A stretch of 63,055 nucleotides of DNA from JAVWJP01 sp036638975 (lineage in GTDB: Bacteria > Bacillota > Clostridia > Oscillospirales > Ruminococcaceae). This document shows, piece by piece, positions 17,152 through 24,882 of this stretch; within the stretch, counting starts at the first letter, position 1; each line of letters starts with the position of its first letter. The stretch lies in assembly GCA_036638975.1 (NCBI GenBank), contig JAVWJP010000011.1:1-63055 (forward strand), in the 5' to 3' direction. The position numbers and the translations under genes were made by a program. The notes beneath the pieces were generated by a model. That model saw only the letters and a list, made by a program, of their open reading frames with translations. It did no database searches and was not told the DNA's origin.

Positions 17152-17213
17152 GTTAAAATATAGATAAAATACGACAGGTATGCGATGTGCGACGGAAAGA
17201 GGCTGATAGGCAA

Positions 17214-18074
17214 ATGAAAATAATTGATAAATTCGGAAAAGACAAAACCGTTTATTCGTTTGAGGTTTTTCCTCCCAAAAAAGATGATGACATTGAAACA
17301 ATTTACAGCACACTTGACGGCTTACATGGTTTAAACCCTGACTTTATAAGTGTTACTTACGGTGCTTGCGGCAATATTGCCGACAACAAAACCTGCCAAA
17401 TAGCGGGTATTATTAAAGAAAAATACAATATAGAGCCGCTTGCGCATCTCACCTGTATTAACAGCGAAAAAAAAGATATTGTCGAAATTTTATCACAGCT
17501 TAAAGCCGCCGATGTTTCAAATATTTTGTCACTGCGCGGCGATAAAATACCTAATCTCGCGGCAAAAACCGATTTTTTATATGCCAGCGATTTAACAAAA
17601 TTCATACTGAAAAACGGAGATTTTTCTGTTGCCGGTGCTTGCTATCCGGAGGGACATTCTGAGAGCGAGAGCAAGGTTGCAGACGTACTTAACCTTAAAA
17701 AAAAGATAGAAAGCGGCACAAGCCATCTTATATCGCAGCTTTTTTTTGACAATGAATATTTTTATTCATTTAGAGAGCATTGCCGGCTTGCCAACATAAA
17801 TGTGCCAATTCAGGCAGGTATTATGCCTGTTGTAAATGTAAAACAAATAGAGCGCCTTGTTTCGCTTTGCGGCGCAAGCCTGCCAAATAAGTTTGTAAAA
17901 ATAATGAGCCGATACGGCACGAACAAAGAAGCTCTGCGAGATGCGGGCATAGCTTATGCCATAGACCAGATTGTTGACCTTATTGCAAACGGTGTTGACG
18001 GTGTTCATCTTTACACAATGAATAACCCCTATGTCGCAATAAAAATTACCGAGGCTATTAAAAACCTTTTATAA
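17214..18074 (+). CDS. metF: Methylenetetrahydrofolate reductase
   Basis: A 286-residue flavin-dependent TIM barrel that reduces 5,10-methylene-THF to 5-methyl-THF, the methyl donor for MetH. The N-terminal YSFEVFPPKK, then VTYGACG, LTCIN, ILSLRGDK and SQLFFDNEYF are family blocks. I start it at 17214 because the product then begins MKIIDKFGKDK, like other MetF proteins; an in-frame ATG at 17187 would add nine residues. The next two genes form the methionine synthase system. Confidence 0.94.
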   Translation: MKIIDKFGKDKTVYSFEVFPPKKDDDIETIYSTLDGLHGLNPDFISVTYGACGNIADNKTCQIAGIIKEKYNIEPLAHLTCINSEKKDIVEILSQLKAADVSNILSLRGDKIPNLAAKTDFLYASDLTKFILKNGDFSVAGACYPEGHSESESKVADVLNLKKKIESGTSHLISQLFFDNEYFYSFREHCRLANINVPIQAGIMPVVNVKQIERLVSLCGASLPNKFVKIMSRYGTNKEALRDAGIAYAIDQIVDLIANGVDGVHLYTMNNPYVAIKITEAIKNLL

Positions 18075-18131
18075 AACCTTGCAAAAATATGCAAAGGGGC
18101 TGATAAAATTAACAGCGATTTTTCTGATATA

Positions 18132-18791
18132 GTGATTGATAGAGCAGAAATACTGAAATATTTAGGCTACGAGGGCAAAACCCTTGTCGGTGACAAGCTA
18201 AATTTAGCTTGCAATGAAGCCATTAAAACTATTAAAAAAGCAAGCAGCCCCGCTTTTTCATGCTCGTATTTCGATATTGACAAAAAAAACGACGGTGTAC
18301 TGCTTTGCGGAACTAAGCTTTTGCTAAAGGGTACATCAATAAGCCGCCACCTCGAGCATTGCGGTAAAATTGCTGTTTTTTGTGTAAGCCTTTTAAACGA
18401 GGTTGATAAAATAATTATGAGGGCTAAATTTGATGTTTTGCAGCAATTATTTTTAGATGTAGCGGCATCAGTTTATATAGAACAAATTTGCGAGCGTATT
18501 TGCCAAATGATAAAATGCGAAAACGAAAATTTTTTTATGACAAAAAGATATGGCATTGGGTATGGTGACCTGTCGCTCTCGTACCAGCAAGATATTTTAA
18601 CTATACTTGACGCCCAAAAGCGCATTGGTGTCACTGCCACCGATGACGGAATTTTGATTCCGAGAAAATCTGTCACAGCTATTGTCGGTTTTTCAAGCAC
18701 CGAAGCCGAAAGCTCTTATCAAACCTGTGACAGCTGTCTTTTAAGGGGCGATTGCAAATATTTTATGAGGGGCGAGCATTGTGGAAAATAA
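18132..18791 (+). CDS. MetH reactivation-domain protein (stand-alone)
   Basis: A 219-residue protein resembling the C-terminal AdoMet-binding reactivation domain of cobalamin-dependent methionine synthase. The RYGIGYGDLSLSYQQDIL stretch and the IPRKSVTAIVGFS block match that domain's family, and a Cys-rich tail follows (CDSCLLRGDCKYF). It would reductively methylate cob(II)alamin in the partner MetH encoded next, with which it overlaps by 11 bases. GTG 18132 has no good ribosome site. An in-frame ATT at 18108 lies 8 bases after AAAGGGG, so the true start may be ATT. Confidence 0.85.
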   Translation: MIDRAEILKYLGYEGKTLVGDKLNLACNEAIKTIKKASSPAFSCSYFDIDKKNDGVLLCGTKLLLKGTSISRHLEHCGKIAVFCVSLLNEVDKIIMRAKFDVLQQLFLDVAASVYIEQICERICQMIKCENENFFMTKRYGIGYGDLSLSYQQDILTILDAQKRIGVTATDDGILIPRKSVTAIVGFSSTEAESSYQTCDSCLLRGDCKYFMRGEHCGK

Positions 18792-21198
18792 AGTAACGGA
18801 ATTACTTAAAAACGGCTATGTTTTACTTGACGGGGCAATGGGAACCATGCTGCAAAAAAACGGGCTTAAACTTGGCGAATTACCTGAAGCTTATAATATA
18901 GAAAAACCCGATTTAATAAAAAAAATAAGCACAGCTTACGCAAAAGCCGGTGCAATGGTTTTAAGCACAAACACCTTTGGAGCAAATGCCCATAAGCTTA
19001 AAAACTCGCCGTATTCCGTAAAAGAAATAATTGCTGCGGGTGTTAAAATAACAAAAGAAGTCGCGGCAAAATACGGCTGTCTGACGGCACTTGATATAGG
19101 ACCTATAGGCGAAATGCTGCAACCGCTGGGCAGTCTTTCTTTTGATAATGCTTACGCAGCTTTTAAAGAGCAAATTGAGGCTTGCGAAGCCGACCTTATA
19201 ATAATTGAAACAATGACAGATTTAAACGAGATGAGGGCCGCTGTTTTAGCTGCAAAGGAAAACAGCAAGCTGCCTGTTTTTTGCATGATGACTTTTGAAA
19301 AAAACACCGCAAAAAAAGAAATGCGCACTTTTTTAGGCGTTTCGCCAAAAGAAGCCGCACTTGTTTTAGAGGGGCTTGGCGCCGATGCAGTTGGCGTAAA
19401 CTGCTCGCTTGCACCGACAGAGCTTGTAGAAATCGTCAGGCTTTTTGCCGAATACACAAGACTACCGATAATATCCAAACCAAACGCGGGGCTGCCTAAC
19501 CTAAACAGCAACGATTACGACCTTTCGCCGTCACAATTTGCCGCCGATGCGTCTGCTTTGCTTGACGCAGGCGCTTCTGTAATAGGCGGCTGCTGCGGGA
19601 CTACCCCCGAATATATTTCTATGTTAAAGGCGGAGTTACAAAAGCATAAATTTAAACAAAGAGAGCAAGCCTTGCCTTTCACCGCAGTTTGCAGCGCAAC
19701 CGAAACCGTAGTGATAGATGGCGTTAAAATCATAGGGGAGCGCCTTAACCCCACCGGAAAAAAACTTTTAAAAGAGGCACTTCACGCAGGAGATACCGAT
19801 TATATCTTAAAAACCGCCATTGGTCAGGTGGACGCGGGAGCAGACATTTTGGATATAAATGTGGGGCTGCCCGATATAGACGAGATGGCAGTAATGACTG
19901 CAAATATTAAGGCTCTGCAAGGCTTTGTTTCTTGCCCGCTGCAAATAGATTCTGCAAATAAAGATGTAATTGAAGCGGCGCTTAGGGTTTATAACGGAAA
20001 AGCAATTGTAAATTCTGTAAACGGCGAGGACAAGATTTTAGACGATATTTTGCCCATCGTTAAAAAATACGGCGCTTGCGTAGTGGGCTTAACCCTTAAT
20101 CAAGACGGAATCCCCGCGACTGCAAACGAGCGCTATTTAATAGCAAAGCACATTCTTGATAAGGCATTGGAATACGGAATAAAAAAAGAAAATGTAATCA
20201 TTGATTGCCTGACGCTAACTGCATCGGCACAGCAAAGCGGTGCTTTAGAAACCCTAAGCGCCATTAGGCTTGTTAAAGAAAAGCTGGGGTTAAAAACAGT
20301 TTTGGGGGTTTCAAATATCTCGTTCGGGCTTCCGCAGCGCGAGATTATAAATGCGTCTTTTTTAACAATGGCAATGAGCGCGGGGCTTGATTTGCCTATT
20401 GTAAACCCTAATGTAAAGTCCATTACCGATGCCGTTTTTTGCTTTAATGTTTTAAGCAACCGCGACAAAAACTGCACCGATTTTATTGCCTACAGCAACA
20501 AATTTTCTTCCGAAAATTTGCCCCTAAAAGCCGCTTTATCGGCATCGCCTTCTTTAAACACCGGTGGCAATAAAGAAAATTTAAGCACAGCAGAGCTGCT
20601 ATTTAACGCCGTTAAGCTTGGTCTGCGCGACGACGCAAAAGCCGGCTGCGAAGCCTTGCTAAAGCAAGAAAAGCCCATGAGTATTATAGACGGGGTTTTA
20701 ATACCGGCGCTTGATGCAGTTGGCACCGACTTTGGAAACGGCACCCTGTTTTTGCCGCAGCTAATTTTATCGGCACAGGCTGTTGAGGGTGCTTTTGAAA
20801 TTATCAAAAACAAAATAAGCGCATCTCCCGCAACAAAGGGCAAAATAGTTTTAGCCACTGTAAAAGGTGATATACACGATATAGGTAAAAACATAGTAAA
20901 AGTTCTGCTTGAAAGCTATGGCTTTACGGTTATAGATTTAGGAAAAGATGTTGCTTTTGAAGCTGTTATTGAAGCTGTAAAAGTAAACAAGCCATTTCTT
21001 ATAGGTCTTAGCGCGCTGATGACTACCACTGTAAAAAACATGGAAACAACCATAAAAATGTTAAAAGAGCAGTTTCCGGAATGCAAAATTCTGGTAGGCG
21101 GCGCAGTTTTAACTGCCGAATATGCAAAAAAAATAAGCGCCGATTTTTATGCAAACGACGCAAAAGAATCTGTCGATATAGCTAACAGACTGTGCTGA
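18781..21198 (+). CDS. metH: Cobalamin-dependent methionine synthase lacking the reactivation domain
   Basis: An 805-residue modular enzyme transferring a methyl group from methyl-THF via B12 to homocysteine. Order: homocysteine domain (~1-290, zinc ligands in GVNCS and GGCCGTTPEYI), pterin domain (~310-570, IIGERLNPTGKK onwards), cap plus B12-binding domain (~590-805) with the DxHxxG ligand motif DIHDIG (Asp697, His699). Full-length MetH is about 1200 residues; the missing fourth domain is the preceding gene. Starts at GTG with GAGGGG upstream. It converges on the MogA-type gene with only 2 bases between stops. Confidence 0.95.
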   Translation: MENKVTELLKNGYVLLDGAMGTMLQKNGLKLGELPEAYNIEKPDLIKKISTAYAKAGAMVLSTNTFGANAHKLKNSPYSVKEIIAAGVKITKEVAAKYGCLTALDIGPIGEMLQPLGSLSFDNAYAAFKEQIEACEADLIIIETMTDLNEMRAAVLAAKENSKLPVFCMMTFEKNTAKKEMRTFLGVSPKEAALVLEGLGADAVGVNCSLAPTELVEIVRLFAEYTRLPIISKPNAGLPNLNSNDYDLSPSQFAADASALLDAGASVIGGCCGTTPEYISMLKAELQKHKFKQREQALPFTAVCSATETVVIDGVKIIGERLNPTGKKLLKEALHAGDTDYILKTAIGQVDAGADILDINVGLPDIDEMAVMTANIKALQGFVSCPLQIDSANKDVIEAALRVYNGKAIVNSVNGEDKILDDILPIVKKYGACVVGLTLNQDGIPATANERYLIAKHILDKALEYGIKKENVIIDCLTLTASAQQSGALETLSAIRLVKEKLGLKTVLGVSNISFGLPQREIINASFLTMAMSAGLDLPIVNPNVKSITDAVFCFNVLSNRDKNCTDFIAYSNKFSSENLPLKAALSASPSLNTGGNKENLSTAELLFNAVKLGLRDDAKAGCEALLKQEKPMSIIDGVLIPALDAVGTDFGNGTLFLPQLILSAQAVEGAFEIIKNKISASPATKGKIVLATVKGDIHDIGKNIVKVLLESYGFTVIDLGKDVAFEAVIEAVKVNKPFLIGLSALMTTTVKNMETTIKMLKEQFPECKILVGGAVLTAEYAKKISADFYANDAKESVDIANRLC

Positions 21199-21200
21199 TT

Positions 21201-21707
21201 TTAAGCATTGGGTGCTAAGGTGCGCGCGCACTCGGAGGCTTCTCCGCGTAAAACAGCAAGCCCATGCCCAAATGCGGGCAGAGCACAAGCTAAGTTTTCG
21301 CGCACAGCCTTAGGGCTGCCCGGCAAGTTTACTACAAGCGTTTTTTTACGAATCCCCGCAGTACCGCGGCTTAACATTGCATATGGGGTTATCCTTAGGC
21401 TTGCATACCGCATTGCCTCGGGTATGCCCGGCACTGCGCGCTCTATAATATCCTGTGTTGCCTCGGGTGTTATGTCCCTCGCAGAAAAGCCTGTCCCGCC
21501 TGTAGTCAAAATTAAATCTGCAATATCGTTGTCACAAATACGCCGCAGTTCCTCTGATATAAGCGCACGGTCGTCAGGCAAAAGCGTGTAACAAACAGGC
21601 TCATAACCCGCGTTTTGCATAATTTCGCGGATAAGCTCTCCGCTTTTGTCCTCGCGTTCGCCCGCATAACCCTTGTCGCTTAAAGTTACTACTGCAACTC
21701 TGTACAT
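21201..21707 (-). CDS. MogA/MoaB-type molybdopterin adenylyltransferase
   Basis: A 168-residue protein of the MoCF-binding fold. TTGGTGFSARDITPEAT is the conserved nucleotide/molybdopterin loop, and NLPGSPKAVRENL is the C-terminal block. It would activate molybdopterin by adenylation before metal insertion. It is the last gene of the minus-strand cofactor series and overlaps the MOSC gene by one base (TAATG). MogA and MoaB cannot be separated by sequence alone here. Confidence 0.9.
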   Translation of the reverse strand: MYRVAVVTLSDKGYAGEREDKSGELIREIMQNAGYEPVCYTLLPDDRALISEELRRICDNDIADLILTTGGTGFSARDITPEATQDIIERAVPGIPEAMRYASLRITPYAMLSRGTAGIRKKTLVVNLPGSPKAVRENLACALPAFGHGLAVLRGEASECARTLAPNA

Positions 21708-22153
21708 TACAGCGCCTCCTTTGCAAGCTCCACAGTCATTTCGTTGCCCGCCGCAATTACTCCGCCATGCAGTACCCTTGCGAATACGCCTTCCTTAGGC
21801 ATAATACATTCACCCATTTTTTTAAAAATTTCGCAGCCTTGGTGGCACTCCTTGCCAATTTGTGTCATTTCCAGCACAACATCTCCGCATTTTAATATAG
21901 TTCCAACGGGTAGATTGCGAAAATCAATATCGCGCACAACAAGGTTTTCGCCAAAAGCACCGTCAGTTACCTCTGCACCGCGAGCTTTAAATGCCTCTAT
22001 CTTATCATAAGAAAGCAGGCTTATTTGACGGTGCCAATTGCCGGCGTGAGCATCGTTTTCCATTCCGAAACTCTCTATAAAATTAGCTTTCCCTATATTC
22101 ACTTTTTGCGTTCCTTTGTGCTCACTTATGCAAACCGCCATGACTCTGCCCAT
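21707..22153 (-). CDS. MOSC domain protein
   Basis: A 148-residue stand-alone MOSC (Moco sulfurase C-terminal-like) domain. The strands around FGENLVVRDIDFRNLPVGTILKCGDVVLEMTQIGKECHQGC are typical, with the conserved Cys in GKECHQGC. MOSC proteins carry sulfur or bind molybdopterin in cofactor maturation. Its position between moaA and the mogA-type gene supports a role in molybdenum cofactor processing, possibly sulfuration for a hydroxylase-type enzyme, which is inference. Confidence 0.92.
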   Translation of the reverse strand: MGRVMAVCISEHKGTQKVNIGKANFIESFGMENDAHAGNWHRQISLLSYDKIEAFKARGAEVTDGAFGENLVVRDIDFRNLPVGTILKCGDVVLEMTQIGKECHQGCEIFKKMGECIMPKEGVFARVLHGGVIAAGNEMTVELAKEAL

Positions 22154-22185
22154 ATTAAACGCTCCTTTGTTTTTGATTATTTTTA

Positions 22186-23157
22186 TTATCCGCCTATTTG
22201 CGACATAATCCGCCGGTCCTCATTCGGCACTTCATTGCCAAAATGATGGCTTTTCGGCTTTTTTGAAATGCTCTCACAGAGCATTTTTTTTAGGTTCTCG
22301 TCAGAAATTCCATCACGCAGCGGCTTGCGCAAATTAACCCCGCTGTCAGAATGCAGACAAAGCTTTAAAAAGCCCGTAGACGTAAGACGAATACGGTTAC
22401 AGGAAGAACAAAACGCATCTGAAACCGCACTGATAAACCCTATTTTACCTTGAAAGCCCTGCGGCGAAGCATAGACGGCAGGCCCGTTTCCGCGAACCTG
22501 TTCATAGGGCGTAAGTGTACCGTAACTTTCTTCAAGCTGACGACGAATTTCGTTATTTGAAACAGGCGTTAAGGTCTTGCCTAAGCCTATAGGCATAAGC
22601 TCTATAAATCTTACATCTATAGGGCGATTATGTGCCAATTCTGCTATCTGCATTAAGTGGTCGCCATTATACTCTTTTTCCGGCAAACAGTTAATCTTCA
22701 CCCGCAAGCCCAGCTCTACTGCGCGGTCAATTGCCTTTAAAACAAGGTTAAGCCCCTTGCTTCGCGTGATAAGCTCAAAGCGTTTTTCATCAAGCGTGTC
22801 CAGACTTATATTTACCGCGTCTAAGCCAGCCTCTACAAGCCCCGGCAGCTGCTCATAAAGCAAAATTCCGTTGCTTGTAATGGTAACCTGTTCTATTTTT
22901 GGCAGTGCTTTAATGCTGCGCACAAGCTCTGTAAGCCCACGGCGTGTAAGAGGCTCGCCGCCTGTAAGCTTCACCTTGCGAATGCCTATTTCTGCTGCAC
23001 AGCGACAAATACGCTCTATTTCTTCGTAGCTTAAAAGCTCATTATGCGGCACAGAGGTAATTCCATCTTTTGGCATACAATAGACACAACGCAAATTACA
23101 GCGGTCTGTCACCGAAATTCGCAAATAATCTATTTCACGGTTCTGTCCATCGGTCAT
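22186..23157 (-). CDS. moaA: GTP 3',8-cyclase
   Basis: A 323-residue radical SAM enzyme that starts molybdopterin synthesis from GTP. The N-terminal cluster motif is CNLRCVYC (CxxxCxxC with the preceding residue context SVTDRCN), and the C-terminal second cluster is in CSSCNRIRLTSTGFLKLC. The protein ends in GG, the dipeptide tail needed by MoaA for GTP chemistry. Length is normal. It lies between moaC and the MOSC gene, all on minus with short gaps. Confidence 0.96.
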   Translation of the reverse strand: MTDGQNREIDYLRISVTDRCNLRCVYCMPKDGITSVPHNELLSYEEIERICRCAAEIGIRKVKLTGGEPLTRRGLTELVRSIKALPKIEQVTITSNGILLYEQLPGLVEAGLDAVNISLDTLDEKRFELITRSKGLNLVLKAIDRAVELGLRVKINCLPEKEYNGDHLMQIAELAHNRPIDVRFIELMPIGLGKTLTPVSNNEIRRQLEESYGTLTPYEQVRGNGPAVYASPQGFQGKIGFISAVSDAFCSSCNRIRLTSTGFLKLCLHSDSGVNLRKPLRDGISDENLKKMLCESISKKPKSHHFGNEVPNEDRRIMSQIGG

Positions 23158-23177
23158 ACACCAATAGCCCCCTCGTT

Positions 23178-23675
23178 CTAATCTTCATTATGGTTTGGGT
23201 TTTTAAAATCTCCGCTTTTACCGCCGCTTTTATTAAGCAGATAAATATTTTTAATTTCCATGCCGCGGTCAATAGCCTTGCACATATCATAAATTGTAAG
23301 AAGTGCTAGAGATACGCCTGTTAAAGCCTCCATCTCGACACCTGTCTGCCCGTTTACCTTAACTGTGCACACCGCTTCTACCTCACAGCTTTGCGGCAGC
23401 ATTGTAAAGTCTACCGTGCATTTTGTAATGGCAAGCGGGTGGCATAGCGGAATAAGCTCCGATGTTTTTTTTGCCGCCATAATACCCGCCACGCGTGCAA
23501 CTCCCAAAACATCGCCTTTTTTAGAGCTGCCCTCCTCTATGGCACAAAAAGTTTGTTTACCTACCGCAATACGCCCTTTTGCCGTAGCAATTCGGTTAGT
23601 ATCGGGTTTTTCTCCTACGTCAACCATCACAGCATTTCCGCCGGCATCAAAATGAGTAAGTCCGTTTTCTAACAT
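23178..23675 (-). CDS. moaC: Cyclic pyranopterin monophosphate synthase
   Basis: A 165-residue enzyme acting after MoaA to make cyclic pyranopterin monophosphate. All family blocks are present: MVDVGEKPDTNRIA, LIPLCHPLAITK and VEMEALTGVSLALLTIYDMCKA, the last containing the catalytic Lys region. The ribosome site is GAGGAG. MoaD and MoaE (molybdopterin synthase) are not in this window, so the pathway here is incomplete. Confidence 0.96.
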   Translation of the reverse strand: MLENGLTHFDAGGNAVMVDVGEKPDTNRIATAKGRIAVGKQTFCAIEEGSSKKGDVLGVARVAGIMAAKKTSELIPLCHPLAITKCTVDFTMLPQSCEVEAVCTVKVNGQTGVEMEALTGVSLALLTIYDMCKAIDRGMEIKNIYLLNKSGGKSGDFKNPNHNED

Positions 23676-23687
23676 AGTTTTTTCTCC

Positions 23688-24710
23688 TCAAGCCTTGCCA
23701 AAGCTGCATTGCGGGTAGTGGCACACCTCACAGTTTAGGCAAAGCCCGCCATGCCCCAACACCGCAAGGTCTTTTTTACTAAGATGTTCACCCGCCATTA
23801 CGCGCGGCAAAACTAAATCGAAAATAGTACGTTTGGCGTACATAACACAGCCCGGCAACCCCAAAATAGGTATATCCCCGCCATAATATGCGAGCAAAAA
23901 CATTGCACCCGGCAGCACCGGTGCGCCGTATGAAATAATCTCGGCTCCTGTAGCTTTAATGGCAGCAGGTGTTCGGTCGTCAGGGTCTACGCTCATACCG
24001 CCTGTACATATCACCAGCTCTGCACCTTCGTTTAAGAATGCACGAATAGCCTCGGCAATATGCTGCGGGTCATCGTCGCAAAGAGTCTGCCCCAAAACCT
24101 CAACATCATATTCTGCAAGCTTACCGCGTATAATAGGACCGAATTCGTCTTGAATACGCCCATAAAACACCTCATTGCCTGTCGTGACAATGCCTGCCTT
24201 TTTGTGCGAATAAGGCAGCAAACTCATAAGAGGGCGGTTTTCAGCAAGCTTTTCTGCCTCCTGCAAACGCTTTTCATCTATAACAAGTGGTATTACGCGA
24301 GTACCGGCGAGTTTTTCTCCTGCCTTTACGGGGAAGTTATTATGCCGTGTAGCTATCATAATATCGCCAAGCTCATTTATTTTTTCCAGCCGTTCAACAT
24401 CAACCTTATAAACACCGTCACAAGCGGCAATAAGCTCTATTTTCCCCTCTTTTACCGCTGTAGCCGTCATATTATCATTTTTACAAATATCATACAAACG
24501 CTGTGCGGCTTCGTTCTCGTGCAGCATTCCTTCTTCTTTTTCCCAAATATACAGGTGGTCCTTGCCAATGGACAAAAGCACGGGAATATCTTCGGCAGTA
24601 ACAATATGCCCCTTGCGAAAACGCGCATCTTTTGTAACACCTGGTATAATTTGTGTCATATCATGGCAAAGCACAGTGCCTACGGCGTCTTTAGTATCAA
24701 TTAACTTCAT
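23688..24710 (-). CDS. MoeA-like molybdopterin-binding protein with Cys-rich tail
   Basis: A 340-residue protein with a MoCF_biosynth (MoeA/MogA-type) domain in its second half: ICTGGMSVDPDDRTPAAI, GAPVLPGAMFLLAYY and PILGLPGCVMYAKRTIFD. The N-terminal half differs from classical MoeA domain I. The C-terminus carries four close cysteines (CLNCEVCHYPQC), which could bind a metal or Fe-S cluster. Such proteins accompany selenium-dependent molybdenum hydroxylase genes in Clostridia. The role is probably metal insertion or cofactor trafficking, by inference. It heads the moaC-moaA-MOSC-mog series. Confidence 0.85.
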   Translation of the reverse strand: MKLIDTKDAVGTVLCHDMTQIIPGVTKDARFRKGHIVTAEDIPVLLSIGKDHLYIWEKEEGMLHENEAAQRLYDICKNDNMTATAVKEGKIELIAACDGVYKVDVERLEKINELGDIMIATRHNNFPVKAGEKLAGTRVIPLVIDEKRLQEAEKLAENRPLMSLLPYSHKKAGIVTTGNEVFYGRIQDEFGPIIRGKLAEYDVEVLGQTLCDDDPQHIAEAIRAFLNEGAELVICTGGMSVDPDDRTPAAIKATGAEIISYGAPVLPGAMFLLAYYGGDIPILGLPGCVMYAKRTIFDLVLPRVMAGEHLSKKDLAVLGHGGLCLNCEVCHYPQCSFGKA

Positions 24711-24818
24711 CTTTTTCTTACCCCTTTGCAGTAAAATAATAAAATATCAAATGTTCTAAAGGCGTCATCTTGACAATGGCTTAAAAGAGAGCGCTTTATT
24801 CACAATTAACCATTTTAT

Positions 24819-24853
24819 CGGCTTCTCCACCGCCAAAGGCAGTGAAGAAGCCG
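24819..24853 (-). terminator. Probable terminator after the pyrophosphatase gene
   Basis: A 16-bp stem with wobble pairs (24819-24834 with 24838-24853) and an AAA/TTT loop. It is 30 bases past the hppA stop on the minus strand. The following run is A/T-rich but not a clean T tract. Confidence 0.5.
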
Positions 24854-24882
24854 GTAATTAAAGTATATCACTAATGCAGTGC

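Noticed and set aside
16959..17213. Riboswitch (SAM or cobalamin) ahead of metF.
   Set aside because: The leader after the promoter is too short and shows no paired core or terminator stem.
24711..24818. Promoter or ModE site ahead of the MoeA-like gene.
   Set aside because: Only AT-rich matches with poor spacing were seen and no TTATAT...ACATAA pair is present.
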